A stretch of 54,885 nucleotides of DNA, taken from NCBI GenBank assembly GCA_949289565.1, contig CASEOO010000041.1, forward strand, positions 1-54,885. The letters are read 5' to 3'. The stretch's first letter is position 1. Every line of letters starts with the position of its first letter. The notes beneath the pieces were generated by a model. That model did not search any database. It was given only the letters and a program-made list of their open reading frames with translations, and was not told where the DNA came from. The DNA comes from an uncultured Bacteroidales bacterium. Its GTDB lineage: Bacteria > Bacteroidota > Bacteroidia > Bacteroidales > UBA932. Positions 35,501 to 44,662 of this stretch are shown here, piece by piece. A program made the translations under genes and the position numbers.

Positions 35501-37291
35501 TCAGGAATTCAATGCAACATGAATTCTTTCAGCGAGTTCCTTGCCCACCAGCCCTGCCAAGTCGTCCACAGAAGCGGCCGCTATCCTGGCTACACTCCCG
35601 TAATGAAGAATCAGCCTTTGCTCTGTCTTTTCACCGACACCCTTTATCTCCCTGAGCGCAGAATGAATCTGGGACTTGCTTCTGAGATTCCTGTGATGGG
35701 TGATGCCGAACCTGTGTGCCTCATCCCGAATATGCTGCATCACCTTCAAAGCCTGGGAATTCCTGTCCAGAAAAAGCGGGTGAGGATCGCCTATGCGGAC
35801 AATCTCCTCAAAACGCTTCGCCAAGCCGACGACCGTAAGCTTGTCCGCGATGCCCAGCTCATACAAAGCTTCATATGCACAGCCAAGCTGGCCTTTCCCT
35901 CCGTCTATAACTATGAGCTGAGGCAGGTCATCAGGAGCTTCACGCAGCATTCTGGAGTAACGGCGGTTCACTATCTCCTTCATGGAAGCAAAGTCATTCG
36001 GGCCTGTGACAGTCTTGATATTGAAATGCCTGTAATCCTTCTTGGAAGGCACGCCGTCACGGAATACCACGCACGAAGCCACCGGATTTGTCCCTGATAT
36101 GTTCGAGTTGTCAAAACACTCGATATGCACAGGAAGCTCCTTCATCCCCAAAGCCGTCTGCAGCTCTTCGAGAACCTTCCGCTTGAACTCGTCAGGATCA
36201 GTATGCTCTTTCTGCTTGAGCGAATTGAATCTCATCTCCTTCGCATTCTTCAGGCTCAGTTCGAGCAGGGCCAGCTTGTCGCCCTTGACCGGAATGCGGA
36301 ATTCCACTCCTGGCATTTCTACATCCGGCCGGAAAGGAACAATCACCTCCCTGGAGAGTTCGCCGAACTTCGACTGTATCTCGGCCAGAAACATTCCCAG
36401 CACCTCTGGATGCTCTTCTTCTATATTCAGTTTGAACCCAAGGTTCAATGACTGTATCACCGCCCCGTCCCTAAGCCTCATAAAGTTTCCATATGCCTCA
36501 TTCGAGTCGAAGACGAGAGAAAACACATCCACGCTTCCTATGACAGTATTTACAATCAGGGACTTGCTGTAATGCTTTTCAAGTGAAGACATCTTCTTTC
36601 TGAATTCTTCCGCGGCTTCGAAATCCAGACGCTCCGCCGCCTCTTCCATCTGCTCTTTCAGATGTTTTATCATTTCCCTTCCGCCGCCTTTCAGCAGCCT
36701 GACAATATCTTCGATGTTGTCGTTGTATTCTTTCACCGAAATGCCGCCCACACAGCACCCGCGGCATCTGCCTATATGAAAGTTCAGGCATGGCCTGAAT
36801 TTTTTCTTCATGACAGCGTCTGAGGTGATCTTCAGACTGCATGAGCGGAGCGGGTACAGCTCCGAAAAAAGTTCCAGAAGATTCCTGGCATGCATCACAG
36901 AACTGTATGGGCCGAAATATCTGGAGCCGTCCTTCACCATTCTCCTGGTCAGATACACTTTCGGGAATTCATCTGCACTGACACATATCCACGGGTAAGT
37001 CTTGGAATCTTTCAGCAGTATATTGTACTTCGGCTTGTACTGCTTTATGAGATTGTTTTCCAGAAGCAGGGCATCTGCCTCTGTGTCCACGACGGAATAC
37101 TGCGCATCTGCTATCTTGGAAACCATTATGGCTGTCTTGCGCGTCAGCCTGTCCGGAGAGACAAAATACTGCGCGACCCTCTTGTGAAGATCCTTTGCCT
37201 TGCCGACATAGATGACATTTCCCTCGGCGTCATAATATCTGTAGACGCCGGGGGAATGCGGAAAAAGAGAGATTTTTTCCTTGACAGTCAT
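35501..37291 (-). CDS. uvrC: Excinuclease ABC subunit C
   Basis: The 596-residue protein has the GIY-YIG nuclease domain (G-V-Y-R-Y-Y and V-I-Y-V-G-K-A-K-D-L-H-K-R-V near the start), a UvrB-binding segment (about 205-240), the RNase H-like second nuclease domain (E-C-F-D-N-S-N-I and D-G-G-K-G-Q-L), and C-terminal helix-hairpin-helix motifs. It makes both incisions in nucleotide excision repair. Length and domains are standard. It is 42 bp after the dipeptidyl-peptidase gene. Confidence 0.97.
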   Translation of the reverse strand: MTVKEKISLFPHSPGVYRYYDAEGNVIYVGKAKDLHKRVAQYFVSPDRLTRKTAIMVSKIADAQYSVVDTEADALLLENNLIKQYKPKYNILLKDSKTYPWICVSADEFPKVYLTRRMVKDGSRYFGPYSSVMHARNLLELFSELYPLRSCSLKITSDAVMKKKFRPCLNFHIGRCRGCCVGGISVKEYNDNIEDIVRLLKGGGREMIKHLKEQMEEAAERLDFEAAEEFRKKMSSLEKHYSKSLIVNTVIGSVDVFSLVFDSNEAYGNFMRLRDGAVIQSLNLGFKLNIEEEHPEVLGMFLAEIQSKFGELSREVIVPFRPDVEMPGVEFRIPVKGDKLALLELSLKNAKEMRFNSLKQKEHTDPDEFKRKVLEELQTALGMKELPVHIECFDNSNISGTNPVASCVVFRDGVPSKKDYRHFNIKTVTGPNDFASMKEIVNRRYSRMLREAPDDLPQLIVIDGGKGQLGCAYEALYELGIADKLTVVGLAKRFEEIVRIGDPHPLFLDRNSQALKVMQHIRDEAHRFGITHHRNLRSKSQIHSALREIKGVGEKTEQRLILHYGSVARIAAASVDDLAGLVGKELAERIHVALNS

Positions 37292-37333
37292 AGTTTACCG
37301 TTATTTATTCCTGTGCATGGACTCAATCTGCGG

Positions 37334-39574
37334 TCAAATACCGATTTCATCCAGAATCCAGTCCATGCCGGCATAGCAGTCCAGCACCCAGAGGACATAC
37401 CGGATGTCCACGCAGACGCATTTTGTATACTCGTCCACGTAATAAACATCAGAAGCCAGCGATTCCTTGTTGCCGTCGAAAGCCAGGCCGATAAGCTCGC
37501 CCCTCGCATTCATTACCGGCGACCCGGAATTGCCTCCTGTGATATCATTGTCCGTCAGGAAATTCACATGCATGCTTCCATCCTTGTCTGCCCAGCGGCC
37601 CCAGTCCGCTTCTTCAAGAAGCCGTCTCTGGCGGTCCTCCAAATTGAACTCATAGCTGGAAGGGTCGTACTTTTCGAGGATGCCGGCGGCAGTCGACCTC
37701 CAAGACCAGGACACAGCATCATATGGCTGGATATCGCCCACTGTTCCATAGGTTATCCTCATAGTGGAGTTCGCATCCGGGTATTGAGTGACACCCTCCG
37801 ACAGAGCTTTTTCGTACATAGCGGAAGTATACTCCTTGTCCAGAGACAGCAGTGAAGGCTTGCCTTCAACGGCGGCCACCCTTCTGTTAAGGGAGATGAT
37901 TTTCAAATCCTGGAAAAACCGGTACATAGGGTCTGCCAGATATTCGTCGACAGTATGCTCCTCAGATATGAAATCCTCGAGCCTTGCCTTGTCTGTCAGA
38001 ATACTTCCATTCCACAGATATTCTGCCAGAGCGTCATAATCGCATTGCCCGTCAGGGCCGGAAAAACGAGCATAGAGTTCTTTCTGCCAAGGTCCGATGA
38101 CAGAATGGTCGATATGGTCATAGAACTCCTGCACTGAATAGCGGAACAAGTCTTTTTCCACATCCAGGACTATGCCGTCATATTCGCCGAGCAGATTCTT
38201 GCGCACTGCATCAAAATCGACTCCGCGGAATCTGACGCATCTGCAGAAATTCTGCTCGGTGGAATCCGGCGCTCCCTGGTCTATGGCTGTATGCATCCTT
38301 ATGCGGTTCTTCTTAAGGACTTCCCGTTTAAGCAGATTCAGCCTCGTAGACATTCTGGAGAGTGTTGTGCCCCGGACGAGTGTCTCCCTGTAGAAGTTTA
38401 TGTCTTTCTCTGCATCCTCGACTGCGGCATACTTCTCCCGCATCTGAGGAATCATGTCGCCCCATCTGGCCTGACGCTCCGGGTCTGCTGATATCCATGC
38501 CTGAAGTTCCTGCTCCTGGGCACGTTTGCTCTCCACCACGCCGAATCGTCTGATATTTTTCGCTTTTCCGCAGTTCATCTCCTGGACGTTGCTCAAACTG
38601 AAATAATAATCTGCATATTTCAACCTGATAGACGGATCGGCATTCATCCAGCGGTTCAATATCTCCATCTGGTCGCCGCGTATCCTGTTTGTAACAGGAA
38701 GCGACACTCTCTCCTCGAAATTCACCTCCGCTGATGAACTGTACCTGTTCGTGCGTCCAGGATAGCCTATGACCATGGCATAATCTCCCGGCTTGTACCC
38801 TGCAGCCGAGATGACGAGCTTCTTCTCAGGCTTCAGAGGCACATTCTCGGCAGAATACTCCGAAGGAGAGCCGTCAGGAGCCGTATAGATACGGTACATG
38901 GCGAAGTCGCACTTGTGCTGAGGCCATTCCCAGTTGTCTATGTCCCCTCCGAATGCCGCGAAGGACACAGGAGGTGCAGCCACCAGACGGATATCAGAAT
39001 ATACCTCGTAAAACATCATGTAATACTTCTCTCCACCCCACATCGAAGCCAGAGATACATCCAGGCCGCCGGACTCTGCCCTGTAGCGTTTCTCTATCTC
39101 GAAACTTATTTTCCTCATTCCGAAATGCTTTCCTTGGCGGCGAAAATCTTCCTGCATCGAATTGACCTCGTCAGTCACGTCCAGGACTTTCTTCAGAAAA
39201 TACATGTTCTTTCCCGGAATAGGTATCTCCTCGTCGCGGGACATGGCCCAGAAGCCTTCTTCAAGGTAGTTTTTCTCGTCAGTGCTCAATGCATGTACAT
39301 CGCTGTAGGCGCAGTGATGGTTCGTGATGACCAGGCCCAAGTCTGAAATCACGCTGCCAGTACACCCGAAATCCAGGGAAACAACGGCATCAGAAACCGT
39401 GGCTCCTTCAGCATCTGCATTGTAAATCTCATTAGCAGACAATTTCAGCCCGCGTTTTTTCATTTGTTTTTCAAGAGCCTTGTCGATGCCGTTTATCATC
39501 CACATGCCCTCATCAGCCCAGGAAACTGACATTCCCAGGCAGAAGACTGCCAATATTGATATAATTCTTTTCAT
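37334..39574 (-). CDS. S46-family dipeptidyl-peptidase (DPP7/DPP11 type)
   Basis: The start at ATG 39574 gives 746 residues with a signal peptide (M-K-R-I-I-S-I-L to about residue 22). The S46 catalytic blocks are present: T-N-H-H-C-A-Y and T-G-G-N-S-G-S-P-V (Ser about 685). After it, F-D-G-N has Gly where DPP11 enzymes have Arg, which fits the DPP7 type that releases dipeptides with a hydrophobic second residue. These periplasmic exopeptidases feed dipeptides to asaccharolytic metabolism. A terminator sits directly before the start, so its own promoter is unclear. Confidence 0.92.
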   Translation of the reverse strand: MKRIISILAVFCLGMSVSWADEGMWMINGIDKALEKQMKKRGLKLSANEIYNADAEGATVSDAVVSLDFGCTGSVISDLGLVITNHHCAYSDVHALSTDEKNYLEEGFWAMSRDEEIPIPGKNMYFLKKVLDVTDEVNSMQEDFRRQGKHFGMRKISFEIEKRYRAESGGLDVSLASMWGGEKYYMMFYEVYSDIRLVAAPPVSFAAFGGDIDNWEWPQHKCDFAMYRIYTAPDGSPSEYSAENVPLKPEKKLVISAAGYKPGDYAMVIGYPGRTNRYSSSAEVNFEERVSLPVTNRIRGDQMEILNRWMNADPSIRLKYADYYFSLSNVQEMNCGKAKNIRRFGVVESKRAQEQELQAWISADPERQARWGDMIPQMREKYAAVEDAEKDINFYRETLVRGTTLSRMSTRLNLLKREVLKKNRIRMHTAIDQGAPDSTEQNFCRCVRFRGVDFDAVRKNLLGEYDGIVLDVEKDLFRYSVQEFYDHIDHSVIGPWQKELYARFSGPDGQCDYDALAEYLWNGSILTDKARLEDFISEEHTVDEYLADPMYRFFQDLKIISLNRRVAAVEGKPSLLSLDKEYTSAMYEKALSEGVTQYPDANSTMRITYGTVGDIQPYDAVSWSWRSTAAGILEKYDPSSYEFNLEDRQRRLLEEADWGRWADKDGSMHVNFLTDNDITGGNSGSPVMNARGELIGLAFDGNKESLASDVYYVDEYTKCVCVDIRYVLWVLDCYAGMDWILDEIGI

Positions 39575-39575
39575 A

Positions 39576-39622
39576 ATAAAAAAAATCATTGCCGGGAAAA
39601 GGAAACCTCCTTTCCCGGCAAT
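39576..39622 (-). terminator. Terminator downstream of the polyferredoxin gene
   Basis: A 12-bp stem ATTGCCGGGAAA/TTTCCCGGCAAT with an 11-base loop is followed on the minus strand by a run of T ending at the next ATG (39574). It ends the polyferredoxin transcript, or attenuates the following peptidase gene. Confidence 0.8.
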
Positions 39623-39629
39623 CAATACA

Positions 39630-41642
39630 TTATTCTACCGGTTTTACAATGCCTTTTTTGTCAAAGCTGAGTTTGGCAGGAGTCTCGCGGACATCATCTT
39701 TCGCATATGTGATGGTCCATGTTTCCTGGGTCATCAGATTCCAAAGCTCGTCCTCAGTCATAGGGGAGGCGTAACGTATCCTGACTGCCGGCACCAGATC
39801 ATCATTCAGGACTAGATAGATGCCGATGATGTTCTCATTGTGTGAGAGATGGTTGCTCAGGTAAGGCATATTCCTGAGGATAATCGGCTTTTCATAGTCA
39901 GGATCTGCGATTTCGTAAATATATTGCGGCTGGTCCGCAAATTTCTCGACACGGGCCTTGAACTCAGCCTTGAACGGATTGAAAAGCATCCTTATCAGGT
40001 TTTCAACCGGAATATAGCTGACGGTGTCTTCCATGTCCACGAACTCATAGTCTACCTCGGTGTCTTTCGTTCCTCCGCCATGGACAGGCATGGACAGCAT
40101 TTTCATTTCAACGACATCCTTGAACCAGTCGCGGTCCAGATTCTCGGAAGGGTCCATGTACACATGGACAATGAGCGGGCAGGCGAATTCCGAAGTCAGT
40201 CCGTAAATCTTCTTTCCAGTCTGCCTCATCTGAAGGCCCAGATAGTTCAGGTCCAGCTTGTCGTACATCTTCTCAGTCCTGATGGTCACGACCTTCACGC
40301 TGTCCACAGCTGCCGGGTCAGGAGTGTTCACACGGAATTTCGAAGGCACATAAATGCTCTCCTGAATCTGTTCAGGGGTGATTTTCGACGGGTCGTAAGT
40401 GATAACTACATAATGATGGTTGACATATGTCTTCACGCCATGCACGCCAGGAATCTTTTCGAGCTTGGCCTTGAATGCCATGGAGCTTCCATAGCATTTC
40501 ACTGAACGCAGACCGTCTATTCTGGTCTCCGCCAGAGTCTCAGGATCTATGAGCTGCGTCACAGTGCCGTCTTCCGCCACTGATTCGATGCCCCATGTCT
40601 CATCTATGGTAGGAAGCTCGAACTTGTTTCCTATCCACATGCCCAGGATGACAAGCAGCACTGCGATGATGGCAGGAAGATATTTCCCGAAGCCGGATTT
40701 ATTTTTCTGGCACATCCCTATATGCAGGGCCTCCGTAGGACATGCGGCCACGCATTCGCCGCACAGGGTGCAGTCCACGGAATTAAGCCTGCCGCCACTG
40801 AGTGCATCCACATCGATGCCATAAGGACAGTTCTTGTTGCAGATGCCGCAGTGAGTGCATGAGCCGGCAGTCTTGATGACATTCAGTATCTGATACTTCG
40901 GCTTTCTGTTCAGGATTTCAAGCAGATATCCGGCTATGCAGAAGAGAGCCAGGAGCACCCACCAAGGGATATTCGCGCCCAGCAGGTCCAGCACCCACCA
41001 GAGTCCGAACAGGACTATAATCCATATCCAGAACTTGAGGGAATTCGAAACTGCCCCGAGCGGACAGAGATACTTGCACCAGAACATATTGATGAACAGG
41101 CCTCCGAGAATCAGCAGGCAGACAGTCACGATGGACATCCAGAGTGTGATTTCGCCCTGGAATCCGGTAGCCACGGCATAGTATGGGTCCAGATTCTTGC
41201 AGAAAAGCTCGCTGGCCGTGGCTGTCATATAGAAGATCCAGAATACAAGCCCGTATTTGACGATTCTCAGGACAGAGTCGGATGCAGAACCGTTTCTGAC
41301 ATTGATGCCCTTTATATTCAGTGTCTTGCGAAGTTTCATCAGCAGGTCCTGCACTGTCCCGAGCGGGCAGAGATAGCCGCAGAAAAGTTTGCTGAACAGC
41401 ACCACGGCGGCCGCCAGCATTATCCCCATCATAATCTGCAGGGAACTCATGCTGCACGGCAGAGAGCCGTTCACAAAATAGGTAGTCAGTGCCTGGAGAC
41501 CTCCCACCGGGCAGTATGCCTCAGGGTCAGCAGGTTCCTTGCTCGGAATAATCCCAGTCAGGAACAATACCAGAGCGGCCAGCACACCCCACTGCAGGAG
41601 GTATTTCGGCCAGTTCTTGATGATGGTAGATTTTTTTGCCAT
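39630..41642 (-). CDS. Membrane polyferredoxin with HMA-like domain
   Basis: The start at ATG 41642 gives 670 residues. Several membrane segments (about 13-340) hold two NapH-type C-x-x-x-C-P loops (F-C-G-Y-L-C-P and W-C-K-Y-L-C-P) and two ferredoxin clusters (C-T-H-C-G-I-C-N-K-N-C-P and C-T-L-C-G-E-C-V-A-A-C-P). After a further membrane segment comes a periplasmic region starting with a heavy-metal-associated-like fold (about 395-450, S-V-K-C-Y-G-S-S), then about 220 residues of unknown fold. It presumably moves electrons across the inner membrane. It follows the M16 gene by 81 bp. The redox partner is unknown. Confidence 0.85.
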   Translation of the reverse strand: MAKKSTIIKNWPKYLLQWGVLAALVLFLTGIIPSKEPADPEAYCPVGGLQALTTYFVNGSLPCSMSSLQIMMGIMLAAAVVLFSKLFCGYLCPLGTVQDLLMKLRKTLNIKGINVRNGSASDSVLRIVKYGLVFWIFYMTATASELFCKNLDPYYAVATGFQGEITLWMSIVTVCLLILGGLFINMFWCKYLCPLGAVSNSLKFWIWIIVLFGLWWVLDLLGANIPWWVLLALFCIAGYLLEILNRKPKYQILNVIKTAGSCTHCGICNKNCPYGIDVDALSGGRLNSVDCTLCGECVAACPTEALHIGMCQKNKSGFGKYLPAIIAVLLVILGMWIGNKFELPTIDETWGIESVAEDGTVTQLIDPETLAETRIDGLRSVKCYGSSMAFKAKLEKIPGVHGVKTYVNHHYVVITYDPSKITPEQIQESIYVPSKFRVNTPDPAAVDSVKVVTIRTEKMYDKLDLNYLGLQMRQTGKKIYGLTSEFACPLIVHVYMDPSENLDRDWFKDVVEMKMLSMPVHGGGTKDTEVDYEFVDMEDTVSYIPVENLIRMLFNPFKAEFKARVEKFADQPQYIYEIADPDYEKPIILRNMPYLSNHLSHNENIIGIYLVLNDDLVPAVRIRYASPMTEDELWNLMTQETWTITYAKDDVRETPAKLSFDKKGIVKPVE

Positions 41643-41723
41643 AGTCTGATATCTTTTAATTGTTGTTTTCCCTTTTCTCTGCCTGACGCGCCGCCTGAAA
41701 ACTGCCAAGGCGTGCGGCAGGAA

Positions 41724-44600
41724 TTATTCTTCCCTGTATATCGCAACGAGCCTGCCGCCTTTTGCCAGGCGGGCCGCGAATTTGCGTATATCGTCAGCGC
41801 CGATGTTTTCCATCACGGCATCGCAGTCATAGTCCGATACAACACCATACCTCACAAAATCGCTCACCTCCATATTTCTGGCTTTGAGTGAATTTGCATT
41901 CCGCTCCTGAATCTCCCCATGATGTTTGACCAGATATTTCTTCGCCTCGTCCAGTTCACGCTCCGATGGGCCTTCAGCCGCCATGTCGGCCATCACTTCC
42001 TCTACATCGGATACCAGGACATCCACCAGTTCAGGCCTGGTCTGGAACGAGACCACAGACTCGAAAATGCCGCCGTCCTGATACTCCAGTTCAGTGCTGA
42101 AACTCACATGGTACGTTCCTCCGCGGACTTCCCTTATCTGCTTCATATACCTGGCGGACATGATATAATCCATGATGTCTATGCATGCCAGATCCTCTGG
42201 CTTCATCCCGGTCTTTCCTTTGAAACTATAAGACACTTCGCTTTTAGGCACAGTTTCCACATCATAACTGCGGTCCAGCACTGTCTCGCCTTTGTATGCA
42301 GGCACGGCTGGAGAAATCCGGTGCTTCACTGAAACTGATGAAGAAGGAAGCGAGGCAATATATTTCTCCACCAAAGGAACAATTTCCTGCCTGTCCATGT
42401 CGCTGGCGATATACACGCTCAAACCGCCGCCAAAGCTTCTCCTGAATACATTCCTGACGAAATCCATGTCCACAGACTCTACTGCGGTGCTGTCGAAATC
42501 AGCCATCCACGGATGCCCTCCGTATCTCAATGCCTTCTCATCGTCTTTGAAAATATCGGCATTGGATGTTTTTCCCAGCGAACGCAAAGTCCCCTGCTTC
42601 ATTTTCCTGAGAGAGGCATCGGCAGAAAAATACGGGTCTGTCAGCATCCCGTAAAGCATCTGGAAGCCCTTTTCTGCGCTTTTTCTGTCAGTATTCACTG
42701 ACAATGTCGAAAATTTCTGTCCAGATGACACCGAAGTGCTTATTCCTGAACATTCAGGACTGTTTTTCAGAGCCATGCAGTCATGGCCTGAAAAACCTAA
42801 ATAACGTGCAATATAACCGGCGGCAAACTTGGACGCTGGGATGCTGTCCTGAGGCAGGGCATTGAAACCTGTGTCGAAGTACAGCCGCATGTCCAGATGG
42901 ACATTTGAATTGACCGGCTCTGCCGGTGTCCAGACGACTTTGACGCCATTGGACAAAGTCCAGATTTCGCTGGAAGTGCCTTTCAGCGGCGAAGTTTTCA
43001 ATATTGCCCCCGGCACAGGGCTGAAACTGAAGTCTATCTTGTCGTACTCGAGATATTCAGGACGTATGTCGGAGGCTGCTGTCTCGGCTATGATTTCCTT
43101 CATTCTGCCTGGGCTCGGGATCAGCGAGGCATCGCTTTCGTTCATGCACCACGAATAGATTTGCTCGCTGTCAGAGAACATCTTCCGCTCATAGCCTTTC
43201 ACATCGCCGTATGTCATGCCGGCGAGTATCATTTTCTGCGCCTGCTTCATGTCATATGGGTTCGCGGCGGAGAATCCCCTGAGGAAATTCTCCTTGCAGA
43301 CATCCACTATCTGCCTGTCTGTCACTTCTGAAGGGAAATCTTCCATGTTCAGGCGGTACTTCTTCATCACCTGAAACTTCGCGGACTCGAATTCGTCTTC
43401 TGTGAAGCCATACCTGAGCATCCGCTCCACTTCTTCTACATAGAAGGCAAGGGCCTCTTCCAGATTTTCGACGCCTTTTACAGAAAGCGTGAAAAGCGAG
43501 ATATAAAAATCGTCGCTGTACGGGCTGGTGACCAGAACTGCAGATGAAAGCGGAGTCCCTGGCCTGCGGCTATGCTCCCTCATTCTGTCGCCAAGGATAT
43601 AAGTCACTATCTGCCTGGCATATAGATCTTCATAAAACGCCATGGTATTTCTGATCTCTTTCCGGGGGAACGGCTGCCGGTGTATGACTTTCAGAACATG
43701 ATAGCTGACTTGCGGGTCGAGCATGTTTTCGAAAAGAGGCTCCTGGAGAGACGGGATTCCATATACCCCTTTAGGCTCGGGGTTTTCATGTGCAGGGATG
43801 TCAGAGAAGATTTTCCTGACCTTGGATTCCATCTGTTCCGCATCGAAGTCCCCTGCCACCACTATGGCCTGGAGGTCAGGCCGATACCATTTGTGATAGA
43901 AATCAAGTATCTCGTGCGGCTTAAATCCGTTTATGACCTCCAGCGTACCTATGACACTCCTGCGGGCATGCTTTGCTCCCTTATATATGAGTTCATTCTG
44001 TTTTGCGCTCATCCTCATGCGAGGCTCGTCCTTCCTTCTCCATTCTTCGCTGATCACCCCCCTCTCGGCATCGAGAGCCTCAGGCTCGCAAGATATGTCG
44101 CACGACCAGTCGTGCAATATCATCAGCACAGAATCCACAAAAGACTCACGCACCAGCGGCACTGAAGAAATGTTGTAGACTGTCTCCGTCCTGTTCGTAT
44201 ATGCGTTCACATTGTAGCCGAAACGGACACCGTCCTTCGCCAGGAAACTCAGAATCTCCTGGTCCGGATAGTGACGGGTCCCGTTGAAAGCCATATGCTC
44301 CAGAAAATGGGCGAGGCCGTTCTGGCTGTCCTCCTCCTGGAGAGAGCCGACATTGTGGATGATATAGAAATCAGCACATCCTGCCGGATTCTCATTGTGA
44401 CGTATATAATAAGTCAGCCCGTTCTCCAGCCGCCCTTTTATCAGCTCCGGGTCATCGGGGATAACTGCCGCGGCCGTGTCCCGGACACCGTCAGCGGCAC
44501 CCCGGCCGCATGGCATGCCATCCGCCGCCCCAAAGCCAAATGCCGACAATACCGACATCGGCGCCGCTATGGCTATCGCTATGACATCTGATTTTTTCAT
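41724..44600 (-). CDS. M16-family zinc metallopeptidase
   Basis: The 958-residue protein has a signal peptide and the inverted zinc motif H-F-L-E-H (His98, Glu101, His102), with Glu179 as likely third ligand (D-A-E-R-G-V-I-S-E-E). It contains two M16 units; only the first has the zinc site, as is normal for this family. These periplasmic enzymes degrade oligopeptides and small proteins. It is 62 bp downstream of the DUF6850 gene. Confidence 0.94.
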   Translation of the reverse strand: MKKSDVIAIAIAAPMSVLSAFGFGAADGMPCGRGAADGVRDTAAAVIPDDPELIKGRLENGLTYYIRHNENPAGCADFYIIHNVGSLQEEDSQNGLAHFLEHMAFNGTRHYPDQEILSFLAKDGVRFGYNVNAYTNRTETVYNISSVPLVRESFVDSVLMILHDWSCDISCEPEALDAERGVISEEWRRKDEPRMRMSAKQNELIYKGAKHARRSVIGTLEVINGFKPHEILDFYHKWYRPDLQAIVVAGDFDAEQMESKVRKIFSDIPAHENPEPKGVYGIPSLQEPLFENMLDPQVSYHVLKVIHRQPFPRKEIRNTMAFYEDLYARQIVTYILGDRMREHSRRPGTPLSSAVLVTSPYSDDFYISLFTLSVKGVENLEEALAFYVEEVERMLRYGFTEDEFESAKFQVMKKYRLNMEDFPSEVTDRQIVDVCKENFLRGFSAANPYDMKQAQKMILAGMTYGDVKGYERKMFSDSEQIYSWCMNESDASLIPSPGRMKEIIAETAASDIRPEYLEYDKIDFSFSPVPGAILKTSPLKGTSSEIWTLSNGVKVVWTPAEPVNSNVHLDMRLYFDTGFNALPQDSIPASKFAAGYIARYLGFSGHDCMALKNSPECSGISTSVSSGQKFSTLSVNTDRKSAEKGFQMLYGMLTDPYFSADASLRKMKQGTLRSLGKTSNADIFKDDEKALRYGGHPWMADFDSTAVESVDMDFVRNVFRRSFGGGLSVYIASDMDRQEIVPLVEKYIASLPSSSVSVKHRISPAVPAYKGETVLDRSYDVETVPKSEVSYSFKGKTGMKPEDLACIDIMDYIMSARYMKQIREVRGGTYHVSFSTELEYQDGGIFESVVSFQTRPELVDVLVSDVEEVMADMAAEGPSERELDEAKKYLVKHHGEIQERNANSLKARNMEVSDFVRYGVVSDYDCDAVMENIGADDIRKFAARLAKGGRLVAIYREE

Positions 44601-44662
44601 AACTGCTTCAAATTCTGTTTATTTCTATAACTATGACCACGTTTTTCACCGGTGTCGCAATA

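Noticed and set aside
36890..37855. Rightward 321-codon frame over uvrC and the dipeptidyl-peptidase
   Set aside because: Spans the junction of two real leftward genes and has no recognisable domain.
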